This document shows, piece by piece, positions 43,614-52,248 of a stretch of 64,000 nt of DNA (position 1 is its first letter; each line of letters opens with the position of its first letter). The notes beneath the pieces are model-generated. The model searched no databases. It saw only the letters and a list, made by a program, of their open reading frames with translations, and was not told the origin of the DNA. The stretch is from an uncultured Allomuricauda sp. (GTDB taxonomy: Bacteria; Bacteroidota; Bacteroidia; Flavobacteriales; Flavobacteriaceae): positions 1-64,000 of the forward strand of contig NZ_CAKZYF010000210.1 in the NCBI RefSeq assembly GCF_937884665.1, written 5' to 3'. Both the position numbers and the translations under genes were made by a program.

Positions 43614-46053
43614 TCAAATATTCGGAAATGGCCATTTTTAATTTGGGTATAAGGTTTTTAAGTGTTTGATACTCTTTTTCTACACGAGGCCACTGTACGT
43701 TTTTCGAAATAACTTCCCAGTTTTCCAAAGTTGGGATTACTTTTTCTATCCGAAGCTGACGAAACATCGGTAACATTTGATGGGATACGGATTCTATTTT
43801 TTTAACGTTCCTTTTCCGTATTGCTTGGTCGAGTACGTCTAAATTATGCACAGTGTTCTCCAAAAAAACGGAAAGCACGTTTTTTACCGCCTCCGTGTCT
43901 TCTAAAAAGGAAGAAATGGACCTAATATCAAAAAGTGGTTGCGATAACCCTTCTATTTCTGTTTTGGAAGTATTGGGATATCCGCTTTTTTCAGAAGCTA
44001 AAATAGAATACAGGGTTTGCAGTAAGACTGTGGGGGAGAAGGGCTTTTGGAGTACTTCTGAGAAACCTGCTTTCAAATATTCGGTCTTATCAATAGGGCT
44101 CTGCCCGGTCATCGCTATTACAGGTTGGCCCCTATAATGTCCGTAATCTTTGGTTCTCAGCCTACGCACTACATCGAACCCATCAACCTTTGGCATATTT
44201 ATATCAGTGAGGACCAGATTATAATTTAAGTGCGGCACCTTTTCCAAATCCTCGAATTTTGTAAAACCGGAAGCTTTTATGTGGTGCACATTACAAATCT
44301 CCAAAACCAGTTTTAAAAAGCTGGTATCGTCATCTAAAACTAGAAGTGAAACAGGCTGTTGTTCCTCAATGGTTTCATTTTCAGAATAAGATGCTATCAT
44401 TTTGCCAAAAACCAAGGGAAAGGAAATGGTAAAAGTACTTCCCACATTTTCCATACTTTCCAGCTCAAGATACCCGCCGAGCAGGCCACACAACTTTTTG
44501 GCAATGGTCAACCCCAGCCCATAACCGCCATACGTATGTTGGATGGAAGTATCTGCTTGGGTAAACTCTTTAAAAATTAGGATTTGTTTTTCTTTTTTGA
44601 TACCGATACCGCTGTCTTTCACCCTTATTTTTAAATAAGGGCCGGCTACCGTTTGACTAACAGTTGCATCCACTGCTACAAATCCTTTTTCGGTGTATTT
44701 GAAGGCATTGCCAATCAAATTGTTCAATATTTGACTTAAGCGGATTGGGTCGCTTACGATGGGAGTTTGCAGTTCTGAAGCTATGGCACAAGAAAATGAC
44801 AGCTCTTTTTTGTTTTGAACATCTTTGTACTGGGATGTCAGTGAGTTCATCAATTTAGGGAGGGAAAAAGCCTTTTTTTCAAGGGACAACTTTCCGGCTT
44901 CTAATCTGGAAAAATCCAAAAGATCACTTACAAGAGTATCGATATAAGCCGTTGCAGACCTAATGTTTTGAACATAACCCGATGACTTGTCCTTAATAAG
45001 TTTCTGCTCCAAAAGCTCCGTGTAGCCGCGTATGGTTCCTAACGGCGATTTTAAATCGTGGCTTACTGTGGATATTAATTGTTCCCTACTTTTTAAAAGG
45101 GACTCGGAATATGATTTTTCTGATTCCAACTGCTCCCTGTATCGCTGTACTCTCAGAAAATCTTTAGATACCAAGATAGTGAACAAAATGACCATGACTA
45201 TGCCCAAGATAGCTGCCATACCACCAAAACGGATACTGCGCTCAATCATTTTCTGTTTCTGAAAACCCTCAAATTCGGCATTGGCGTTGATTTCCAATTG
45301 AAGTCTTGCAAGGATACTGCGCAACTTTCTGGAAAGCTCCATGTCCGTCCTGTAGATATCCAGTTCTTTCTGTATCAGGGACTGTTTCAATTGTGCATTT
45401 TCTTTTTTGGAACGGGTTAGGAGGGTCTTGGAAAGTGCTAAAAGGGAATCAACATTTAAAGTTTTTTCTGAGGAATTAGGATCTTTTGGAATATTTTTAT
45501 TCAACAGCGCCACATATTCGTTTATGGATTTTTTGGCTGCTGATGGCAGTTCATCAAAGTTAGCCACTAGGTTTTCAGGAGTGATACGACCCATATCAAC
45601 CTCCATTTTCTGGATGGTGTTCAAAAGCGAATCGATCGGGGCGTATTGTGCCGTCTTAAGCCTTATTTTTCGAAGTTCAGCAGTGTTGTAAGCTTTCTCT
45701 TTTAGAAGTTGTTCTACCGTATCAAGCCTTTGGCTTTGTTGTTTATCTTCAGCTAAAACCTTAAGGGAATCGACCACTAAAATGATTGAATCCACCTTTT
45801 TCGCATATTTTTTTAGAGTATTGGACCTTCGGGTTTGGAGCGCAAGCTTGGAAAGATTTTCAGCTTCGTGAAGTTCAGTAAGCAGAAGATTGGTCTGAAG
45901 CAGTTTTTGATTGTCTTTGGAACTGCTCTGAATTTCATTGTAGGCCAAGAATTCCGAATAAATAAGATATCCTGCCAAGAGCGCTAAAATACCTAGCACT
46001 AAATAGCTGGTCATAATTTTTAACGTGAACTGTTTCTTGGATTTGGGGCGCAT
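43588..46053 (-). CDS. Hybrid sensor histidine kinase with receiver and Hpt-like domains
   Basis: This 821-residue protein has two membrane helices (about 14-34 and 274-294) around a mostly helical, coiled-coil-rich periplasmic sensor of about 240 residues, then HisKA with His332 (VSHDLKSPLG), an HATPase (NLIGNAFKYTEKG, GYGLGLTIAKK), a receiver with Asp617 (LVLTDINMPKVDG) and a C-terminal Hpt-like bundle with His758 (VSHQMLPMF). It is thus a full phosphorelay in one chain. It is convergent with and overlaps the NtrC-type regulator, its probable output. The signal is unknown. Confidence 0.92.
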   Translation of the reverse strand: MRPKSKKQFTLKIMTSYLVLGILALLAGYLIYSEFLAYNEIQSSSKDNQKLLQTNLLLTELHEAENLSKLALQTRRSNTLKKYAKKVDSIILVVDSLKVLAEDKQQSQRLDTVEQLLKEKAYNTAELRKIRLKTAQYAPIDSLLNTIQKMEVDMGRITPENLVANFDELPSAAKKSINEYVALLNKNIPKDPNSSEKTLNVDSLLALSKTLLTRSKKENAQLKQSLIQKELDIYRTDMELSRKLRSILARLQLEINANAEFEGFQKQKMIERSIRFGGMAAILGIVMVILFTILVSKDFLRVQRYREQLESEKSYSESLLKSREQLISTVSHDLKSPLGTIRGYTELLEQKLIKDKSSGYVQNIRSATAYIDTLVSDLLDFSRLEAGKLSLEKKAFSLPKLMNSLTSQYKDVQNKKELSFSCAIASELQTPIVSDPIRLSQILNNLIGNAFKYTEKGFVAVDATVSQTVAGPYLKIRVKDSGIGIKKEKQILIFKEFTQADTSIQHTYGGYGLGLTIAKKLCGLLGGYLELESMENVGSTFTISFPLVFGKMIASYSENETIEEQQPVSLLVLDDDTSFLKLVLEICNVHHIKASGFTKFEDLEKVPHLNYNLVLTDINMPKVDGFDVVRRLRTKDYGHYRGQPVIAMTGQSPIDKTEYLKAGFSEVLQKPFSPTVLLQTLYSILASEKSGYPNTSKTEIEGLSQPLFDIRSISSFLEDTEAVKNVLSVFLENTVHNLDVLDQAIRKRNVKKIESVSHQMLPMFRQLRIEKVIPTLENWEVISKNVQWPRVEKEYQTLKNLIPKLKMAISEYLTKHPVDID

Positions 46054-46145
46054 ACCTATTAGATATACGCAAGCGTGGCACGTTTGGAATATACCGCTAT
46101 GTTAATTAACGTATTTTTTTGTTATGAAAAATGGGAGTGGGGTAT

Positions 46146-46153
46146 TACATTTG
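46146..46153 (+). promoter_or_regulatory. -7 promoter element for the TPP-riboswitch transcript
   Basis: TACATTTG is an exact TAnnTTTG match; transcription would start about 46159, just before the aptamer. Confidence 0.65.
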
Positions 46154-46158
46154 CACCC

Positions 46159-46236
46159 ATCTCAAAGGGGTGCTTTTTTTAGAAAGGCTGAGATTATACC
46201 CAATGAACCTGGGCGGGTAATGCCGCCAAGGGACGG
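46159..46236 (+). ncRNA. TPP (thi-box) riboswitch aptamer
   Basis: The conserved thi-box blocks occur in order: GGGGTGCT (46167-46174), CTGAGA (46188-46193), ATACCC, GAACCTG (46205-46211), GGGTAATGCC and AAGGGA. They form the two parallel arms that bind thiamine pyrophosphate. The aptamer lies 135 bases before the TonB receptor ATG and should repress it and the following NMT1-like gene when TPP is plentiful. Confidence 0.96.
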
Positions 46237-46370
46237 CCGAGCAACGAAGGTCTTATTGACCTTTGGGGTGAGGAGCGAGACGGTGCGCTGGCCAAACTAT
46301 AAGACGTTTCGCTTTAATACATTAAGTTTAACCAGAATAATAGCCCCTTTTATTCGTAACCTTTTTACGA
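46235..46370 (+). promoter_or_regulatory. Leader between TPP aptamer and TonB receptor (expression platform)
   Basis: GGCC-G-AGC (46235-46242) can pair with GCTGGCC (46287-46293), enclosing a smaller stem AAGGTC/GACCTT (46247-46263). GGCC also borders the aptamer's closing helix, so competition is possible. I see no clear stem followed by a T-run, so the switch may act on translation or by a non-classical route. Confidence 0.5.
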
Positions 46371-48626
46371 ATGAAACTACTATGTTCTAATTATCATGGA
46401 AAGACCACTAAATGGATAAGTGGTTTAATGCGACGATTAAAAAGCAATAAGAGGTATTGCAGTAAAACTACATTTACAACATGGGCCATGTGCAGCCTAG
46501 CGATTGTTTCGCTGAATGCGCAAAATCAACAACAAGATTCGGTACAGGGAAAAAAAATTGACTTGGATGAAGTGGTTGTATCCGCTTCACGAGCTAATGA
46601 CAAAATTCCAGTGACCTATGCCCAACTTGAAAAAAAGGATATTCAACGCGTTAACCTGGGTCAGGATATTCCTGTTTTACTGAACTTTTTGCCCTCAGTT
46701 GTGGCCACCACTTTTGATGGGACAGGGGTCGGCCCAACAGATTATCGTATTCGGGGTGCCGATAACTCAAGAATCAATGTTACCATCAATGGGATTCCTT
46801 ACAATGATGCTGATAGTCAAACTACTTTCTTTGTAAACCTTCAGGATTTTGCTTCCTCTGTGGAGAACATTCAGGTACAGCGAGGTGTGGGCACTTCTAC
46901 CAATGGAGCTGGAGCTTTTGGGGCAAGTGTAAATATTCTCACGGATAATGTCAATGAAGATGCCTTTGGGCAGATTTCGAGCAGTATCGGAAGTTTTGGA
47001 ACCTTTAAAAATACAGTGAGATTTGGGACGGGTCTTTTGGAAGACCACTTCGCTTTTTCAGGACGACTTTCCAAGATAGATTCCGACGGCTATGTCGATA
47101 GGGCCTTTTCTGATCTGCGTTCCTATTTTTTGGATGGGGTCTATACGGATGAAAACACGCTGATAAAAGCGGTGGTGTTTGGAGGTGAGGAAATTACCGG
47201 ACTCTCGTTCTTTGGATTGAACGAGGCCGGATTGGAAGCCGATAGGACCTTCAACAACGATGGACTCTTTTTGGATGCCGACGGAAACACCCAGTTCTAC
47301 GACCGTCAGACCGATAATTATAAACAAGACCATTTCCAGCTGCATATAACGCAGCAGTTTGATGAAAATTGGACCGGGAACGTGTCATTGCACTACACGA
47401 ACAGTAGAGGTTTTTTTGAGCAATATTTGGAGTCGGACCCAAGTTTTTTCAATCCTGATCTAAGCTTTTACGGACTGCCTACATTTGAATCGGGTGGTGA
47501 AACAATTGAACGTGCAGATTTAACGACCAGGAGACACCTCAATAGTGATTTTTATGGAACGGTGTTCAGCGTGTTGTACACGAACAATACACTGAATGCT
47601 ACTTTCGGCGGGGCATGGAATCGTTACGATGGTGAACAGTTTGGTGAGGTAACCGCCTTGCAGTTCGGCCAGTTGCCATCTTTCCCATTCAGATTTTACG
47701 ACAATGGTACCGATAAAACGGATTTTAATCTGTACGCCAAGGCTACCTTGGAATTGAACGAGCAGTTTTCACTCTTTGGCGACGTTCAAGTGCGAAATAT
47801 TAACTACGAGGCTTCAGGAGACTATTTTACTTTCGATGGTATCGAAGTATTGGAGGTTGATGAGCAGTACACCTTTTTCAATCCAAAAGCGGGAATCACC
47901 TACCAACCCAATAATCGGAATAGTATTTATTTTTCTTATGCAAGAGCCAATCGCGAGCCGGCAAGGGTAGATTTTGAAACGGGTTCGCCAGAATCAGAGA
48001 GTGTAAATGATTTTGAGCTGGGGTGGCGATATGTGTCACCAAACTTTCAATTGAATACCAATGTATATTATTTAGATTTTGAAAATCAGCTGGTATTGAC
48101 CGGGGAGCGGGATAATGTAGGATTTCCAATACGGACGAATAGTGGGCAAAGCTATCGATTGGGATTGGAAGTGGATGCCAACATCAACTGGGGCAAATTT
48201 ACAATCCGTCCCAACTTTGCGATAAGTTCCAATAAAAATATAGACTTTTTGGTAGAAGATGGCAACGGAGGTTTTACCAATCTCGGGAATACCAACATCT
48301 CTTTTTCGCCAGATGTGGTGGCCGGAAACGTAATAACTTACCGTATTTCAGATACCTTTAATGCCAGTCTGTTCTCCAAGTATGTGGGAGAGCAGTTTTT
48401 AACGAACCAAGACACTAACCCCTTGGATAGCTATTTCCTAAACGACATCAATTTACAATATTCCATTCCTGGAATTTCGATTTTAAAATCGCTAGTAATC
48501 ACAGCACAATTGAACAATATTTTTGATGTGGAATACGAAAACAACGGCTATGTTTCCTTTGGAGAATCGTTTTTCTTTCCCCAAGCGGGAACCAACTTTT
48601 TGGTAGGAGCAACCTTGAATTTTTGA
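46371..48626 (+). CDS. TonB-dependent receptor under TPP riboswitch control (thiamine-type)
   Basis: This 751-residue outer-membrane receptor has a plug (about 75-190: DEVVVSASRANDKIPV, RGVGTSTNGAGAFGASVNIL) and a barrel ending LVGATLNF; it has no carboxypeptidase-regulatory domain. The riboswitch points to thiamine, its phosphates or its pyrimidine as substrate, like the thiamine receptors described for Bacteroidota. The start is unclear: ATG 46371 puts a 38-residue basic stretch before the hydrophobic segment, whereas ATG 46428 (MRRLKSNKRY) gives a shorter signal peptide. The NMT1-like gene begins 4 bases after the stop. Confidence 0.9.
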   Translation: MKLLCSNYHGKTTKWISGLMRRLKSNKRYCSKTTFTTWAMCSLAIVSLNAQNQQQDSVQGKKIDLDEVVVSASRANDKIPVTYAQLEKKDIQRVNLGQDIPVLLNFLPSVVATTFDGTGVGPTDYRIRGADNSRINVTINGIPYNDADSQTTFFVNLQDFASSVENIQVQRGVGTSTNGAGAFGASVNILTDNVNEDAFGQISSSIGSFGTFKNTVRFGTGLLEDHFAFSGRLSKIDSDGYVDRAFSDLRSYFLDGVYTDENTLIKAVVFGGEEITGLSFFGLNEAGLEADRTFNNDGLFLDADGNTQFYDRQTDNYKQDHFQLHITQQFDENWTGNVSLHYTNSRGFFEQYLESDPSFFNPDLSFYGLPTFESGGETIERADLTTRRHLNSDFYGTVFSVLYTNNTLNATFGGAWNRYDGEQFGEVTALQFGQLPSFPFRFYDNGTDKTDFNLYAKATLELNEQFSLFGDVQVRNINYEASGDYFTFDGIEVLEVDEQYTFFNPKAGITYQPNNRNSIYFSYARANREPARVDFETGSPESESVNDFELGWRYVSPNFQLNTNVYYLDFENQLVLTGERDNVGFPIRTNSGQSYRLGLEVDANINWGKFTIRPNFAISSNKNIDFLVEDGNGGFTNLGNTNISFSPDVVAGNVITYRISDTFNASLFSKYVGEQFLTNQDTNPLDSYFLNDINLQYSIPGISILKSLVITAQLNNIFDVEYENNGYVSFGESFFFPQAGTNFLVGATLNF

Positions 48627-48629
48627 CCT

Positions 48630-49538
48630 ATGAAAACTTTTAAATTGGCATTGGACTGGACACCGAATATCAATCACATCGGGTTCTTTATTGCAGATGA
48701 ATTGGGATATTACAGGGGAGCAGGCCTTAAGGTCGAACTTCTGAATCCGCAAGAAGATAATTACACCACCACTCCAGCAAAAAAGGTCGAACTGGGCAAA
48801 GCGGACATGTCGCTTTGCCCTTTCGAAAGTATTTTGAGCTATCGTACCAAAAGCCGGACGTTTGATGCGGTGGCGATAGCCGCGATATTTCAAGAAGATT
48901 TGAGCGGTATTGCGGTGCTGGCAGAGTCTGCGTTGAAACGCCCCAAAGATTTGGACGGGAAAACGTATGCTTCCTACAAAGCCAGATATGAGGACGAAAT
49001 TGTTCGGCAAATGGTTATCAATGATGGTGGGAGAGGGGAACTGGACCTGGTGTACCCCGAAAAATTGGGAATTTGGGCCACCTTACTGTCCAAAAAGTAC
49101 GATGCAACTTGGATCTTTAGGAACTGGGAAGGTGTTCAAGCCGAAGATAAAGACGTTCCATTACGCACGTTTCAACTGTCTGATTATGGTATTCCTTATG
49201 GGTATTCTCCGGTAATTATGGCTTCCAAATCCGCGGTGGACCTCGAAAAGGAGGACTATGCCGTTTTTCTCCGTACCACAAGAAAAGGATTCTTATATGC
49301 CAGGGAAAACCCGGAAGATGCCATAAACATTTTAAAACCCCATGTTCCAGAGAGTGATGGAGATATCGACTTACTAAAAAGCCAAAAACAAAGTATTCCT
49401 GCGTATGGGACTGACGAAAATTGGGGTAAAATGGAGAAAAATCGAGTACATCTGTTTATCGAATGGCTCCATCAAAAAGGTTTAGAGACAGCACCTTTGG
49501 TTTTCGAGGATTTGGTGTACGATGGATTGCTTCCATAA
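48630..49538 (+). CDS. NMT1/THI5-like substrate-binding-fold protein without signal peptide
   Basis: This 302-residue protein fits the NMT1/THI5 (PF09084) fold: FKLALDWTPNINHIGFFIAD, then YYRGAGLKVELL and GKADMSLCPFESILSYR. Such proteins are ThiY-type pyrimidine-binding ABC components or THI5-type HMP-P synthases. The ATG is 3 bases after the receptor stop and no signal sequence or lipobox precedes the fold, so it is cytoplasmic as encoded. No permease or ATPase gene follows. At the positions of the catalytic Lys62 and His66 of fungal THI5 it has Cys and Ser, and the CCCFC iron motif is absent, so THI5 chemistry is unlikely. Role uncertain: cytosolic binding or an uncharacterised salvage step. 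Confidence 0.82.
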   Translation: MKTFKLALDWTPNINHIGFFIADELGYYRGAGLKVELLNPQEDNYTTTPAKKVELGKADMSLCPFESILSYRTKSRTFDAVAIAAIFQEDLSGIAVLAESALKRPKDLDGKTYASYKARYEDEIVRQMVINDGGRGELDLVYPEKLGIWATLLSKKYDATWIFRNWEGVQAEDKDVPLRTFQLSDYGIPYGYSPVIMASKSAVDLEKEDYAVFLRTTRKGFLYARENPEDAINILKPHVPESDGDIDLLKSQKQSIPAYGTDENWGKMEKNRVHLFIEWLHQKGLETAPLVFEDLVYDGLLP

Positions 49539-49643
49539 ATAGTTGCCGGTCATTTTTGTTTTAGGAGCATGAAGTTTGGCTGCTATAAATGAGGTCCTTA
49601 TTTCATCTGAATTCAATACCTTCAGAAGGTATTTCTAGGATTT

Positions 49644-50621
49644 ATGGAAAAAAAGTCGACCCGTTGGGGCATTATTGGTTGTGGTAGTGTAACAGAAAGG
49701 AAAAGTGTTCCGGCGTACCAACAAACGGAGGGTTTTGAAGTTTTGATGGTTATGGGCAGGAAACCCGAAAAAGTGGAAGACTACGCCTTACGCCATCACA
49801 TACCCCAATGGACAACGAATGCTGAACATCTCATTGAAAACCCGGATATTGATGCTGTTTACATCGCAACCCCACCGGATTCGCATAAGTTGTACGCACT
49901 GCTTGTGGCAAAAGCAGGAAAGGCGTGTTGTTTAGAGAAGCCCATGGCAACCAATTATCAGGAAAGTGTAGAGATATTCAAGGCATTTCAAGAAAGAAAC
50001 TTACCGTTGTTCATCGCATATTACCGAAGGTCGTTGCCACGGTTTCTCAAAGTTAAGGAATGGCTGGAAGCCGGTTGTATCGGTACGGTAAGGCATATTC
50101 ATTGGATTAAGACAAAGCCGCCAAATGCTATGGATTTGAATGGGGAATACAATTGGCGAACCGATGCTGAAGTAGCCCCGGCAGGTTATTTTGACGACTT
50201 AGCCAGTCACGGATTGGACTTATTTACTTTTTTGTTGGGTGCTATTGAAAAAGTACAAGGTTTTGCCCGGAACCAAGGCGGATTGTATTCCTCTTTTGAT
50301 TCGATTACGGCTTCCTGGGTCCATAAAAAGGGTATAACCGGAACGGGAAGCTGGAACTTTCTGACCCATCATCGAGAGGATAGTGTTGAAATCTTTGGTT
50401 CAGACGGAAAGATCACCTTTTCCGTTTTGGATGAAGCCCCCATTGTTTTGGAAAATCCATCTGGAAAAGAAATTTTGGAAATACCTCACCCCAAGCATGT
50501 CCAAAAGTATCACGTTGAAAATATTAGAAAGCATTTGGTAGGTGATGGCATACACCCTTCCTTAGGGAAATCCGGTTTACATACCAGCTGGGTAATGGAT
50601 GCTATTTTGGGGAAGCTTTAG
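49644..50621 (+). CDS. Gfo/Idh/MocA-family oxidoreductase
   Basis: This 325-residue protein has an N-terminal Rossmann fold (WGIIGCGSVTERKS, residues 8-21), the family motif EKPMA near 97-101 and a C-terminal alpha/beta substrate domain with the conserved DLASHGLDLF. It should oxidise or reduce a sugar or related polyol with NAD(P). Substrate not known; there are no sugar-utilisation genes next to it. It is convergent with the aldo/keto reductase, six bases between stops. Confidence 0.88.
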   Translation: MEKKSTRWGIIGCGSVTERKSVPAYQQTEGFEVLMVMGRKPEKVEDYALRHHIPQWTTNAEHLIENPDIDAVYIATPPDSHKLYALLVAKAGKACCLEKPMATNYQESVEIFKAFQERNLPLFIAYYRRSLPRFLKVKEWLEAGCIGTVRHIHWIKTKPPNAMDLNGEYNWRTDAEVAPAGYFDDLASHGLDLFTFLLGAIEKVQGFARNQGGLYSSFDSITASWVHKKGITGTGSWNFLTHHREDSVEIFGSDGKITFSVLDEAPIVLENPSGKEILEIPHPKHVQKYHVENIRKHLVGDGIHPSLGKSGLHTSWVMDAILGKL

Positions 50622-50627
50622 TCCGCT

Positions 50628-51614
50628 TTACCAAAGCTGGTGCACATGTGGTTTAATATGCTGTTGATAAACAGCTTGGACAGCCTTATGTTGTTCATCA
50701 CTTAGGCGCGGAATTTCAATGGACTTAAGGTTTGAATGCAGATGCTGTTGTTTAGAAGCACCAGGGATAATACAGCTTACCTCAGAAAAATCCAATATCC
50801 ACCTCAGGGCAAATGGGGCTATGTTATGCTGATTTGGAAATATTTCCTTTAACATTTCAACGGCATCGAGCCCCAAATCATAGGGTACTCCAGAAAATGT
50901 TTCACCTTTATCGAATGCCTCTCCATTCCTATTAAAAAAGCGGTGGTCGTCTTTCTCAAAAACTGAAGTTCTCGAAAACGTTCCGGTCAACAGTCCACTG
51001 GCCAAAGGCACCCGCACAATAACCCCAATATTTCTTTTTTGGGCCTCTCGAAAGAAAAGTTCAGCGGGGCGTTGTCGGAACATGTTAAAAATGATTTGTA
51101 CGGTGGAGACATTTGGATATTCGATACCCTTTAGGGCCTCCTCCACTTTTTCAACACTAATGCCAAGGTTCTTTATCTTACCTTCATCTTTTAACTTATC
51201 AAATAGTTCAAAAATCTCAGGTCTATAATATACCTCAGTAGGAGGACAATGCAACTGGATGAGGTCTAGGTAATCCAGGCCGGTATTGCGGAGGCTTTCT
51301 TCAACAAACTTCCTTAGGACTTTTGGCGTATAGCCCTCATTGCAATGTGGGTTTATTTGCCTACCACATTTTGTGGCAACAAATACTTCTTCCGTTCTTG
51401 ATTTTGCTACTCGGCCCACAGCCGCTTCACTTGCACCAGCCTCATATACGTCTGCTGTATCTATAAAATTAACACCGGAGTCAATGGCCTCATTTATGAT
51501 TTTGTCCGCTAAGTTCTTATCAAATCCAGAACCCCATTTGCCTCCAACTTGCCAGCTACCCAAGGATATTTCGGATACGTTTAGGCCGGTATTGCCCAAT
51601 TTTCTATAATTCAT
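50628..51614 (-). CDS. Aldo/keto reductase
   Basis: This 328-residue TIM-barrel enzyme has the AKR tetrad region: DTADVYEAGASEAAVG with Asp50 and Tyr55, then ATKCG (Lys near 81) and IQLHCPP (His near 120). It reduces aldehydes or ketones with NADPH. The sequence is close to the YajO/Tas-like group, where substrate cannot be predicted. It is followed upstream on its strand by the Rieske-like lipoprotein gene, 8 bases away, so the two may be cotranscribed. Confidence 0.9.
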   Translation of the reverse strand: MNYRKLGNTGLNVSEISLGSWQVGGKWGSGFDKNLADKIINEAIDSGVNFIDTADVYEAGASEAAVGRVAKSRTEEVFVATKCGRQINPHCNEGYTPKVLRKFVEESLRNTGLDYLDLIQLHCPPTEVYYRPEIFELFDKLKDEGKIKNLGISVEKVEEALKGIEYPNVSTVQIIFNMFRQRPAELFFREAQKRNIGVIVRVPLASGLLTGTFSRTSVFEKDDHRFFNRNGEAFDKGETFSGVPYDLGLDAVEMLKEIFPNQHNIAPFALRWILDFSEVSCIIPGASKQQHLHSNLKSIEIPRLSDEQHKAVQAVYQQHIKPHVHQLW

Positions 51615-51622
51615 TTATACTA

Positions 51623-52060
51623 TTAATTTGAGATGGTAACGATACTCCCACTTTGGGTAGCCCGATAAAAAAGAAGATCAAAGTAGCGAGCACCGTCGTC
51701 GGGACGATTTAGCAGCTGTCCGGTAAACAAGCTGTAAACCAAATCATCACAAGGACAGACCACATTTTGCCCCTCTATCTCCATGGTTGAGCAGGCGCTG
51801 GGTGTTTGATTGGGGCAACTGGCTTCGAAAGCCAAAAAAGTGTCCAAGCTCGATCTCATAACAAAAGCCCCTCGGATGCCAACACCCGCATTACCCACAT
51901 AAACAGGATTACCTATGGTATTTAAATTATTGTAGAGAGGAAGATTTAGGTTGAGATCAAACCTAAATGGTACTTCCTGTAAGAATGGATTTCTATCTTC
52001 GGTACCACTGTCACAAGCGAGAAAAAAGAGGGTAAGGGCCAAAACCCAGAAGTGTTTCAT
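51623..52060 (-). CDS. Lipoprotein with degenerate Rieske-like domain
   Basis: This 145-residue protein has a lipobox (FFLACD, Cys16) and a beta-rich mature domain. The block VVCPCDDLVYSLFTGQLL aligns with the second cluster-binding loop of Rieske ferredoxins (usually CPCHGSxFDLxTG), and SCPNQ aligns with the first (CxH). Both cluster histidines are thus replaced (Asn and Asp), so a normal [2Fe-2S] Rieske centre should not form, although four cysteines remain in the region. The function is unknown. It is divergent from greA. Confidence 0.68.
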   Translation of the reverse strand: MKHFWVLALTLFFLACDSGTEDRNPFLQEVPFRFDLNLNLPLYNNLNTIGNPVYVGNAGVGIRGAFVMRSSLDTFLAFEASCPNQTPSACSTMEIEGQNVVCPCDDLVYSLFTGQLLNRPDDGARYFDLLFYRATQSGSIVTISN

Positions 52061-52109
52061 AGCGTCAGTTGCAAAGCATTATTTGGAACAAATTTGAGCA
52101 AAAATTACC

Positions 52110-52117
52110 TATCTTTG
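52110..52117 (+). promoter_or_regulatory. -7 promoter element for the greA leader
   Basis: TATCTTTG matches TAnnTTTG and TTTG at 52082-52085 may be the -33 element. The start would be near 52124, giving a greA leader of about 125 bases. Confidence 0.65.
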
Positions 52118-52121
52118 CGTT

Positions 52122-52170
52122 AAATCCTCGCAAAAACTGTGCAGTGCACGGGGAAAGTTGAGGATTTTTT
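52122..52170 (+). terminator. Leader hairpin 1 with T-run before greA
   Basis: AAATCCTC pairs with GAGGATTT and is followed by T residues; the loop contains a perfect small stem GTGCA-G-TGCAC. It begins at about the predicted transcript start, so it could end a short RNA or act as an attenuator. Confidence 0.65.
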
Positions 52171-52191
52171 GTATTAGAAAAAGATAAAGCA

Positions 52192-52230
52192 CATTGGGAA
52201 AGTTAGTATTACTTTCTCCAGTGTTCTTTT
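52192..52230 (+). terminator. Leader hairpin 2 before greA
   Basis: CATTGGGAAAGT pairs with ACTTTCTCCAGTG (12 pairs, one bulged T) around a 7-base loop and is followed by TTCTTTT. It shares GGGAAAGTT with the loop of hairpin 1. Read-through is needed to express greA at 52249 unless an unseen promoter lies between. Confidence 0.55.
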
Positions 52231-52248
52231 GCATAAAATAACACGCAG

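Noticed and set aside
48630-49538. Calling the NMT1-like gene a THI5-type HMP-P synthase
   Set aside because: The catalytic Lys62/His66 positions and the CCCFC iron motif of fungal THI5 are not present, so only the fold is supported.
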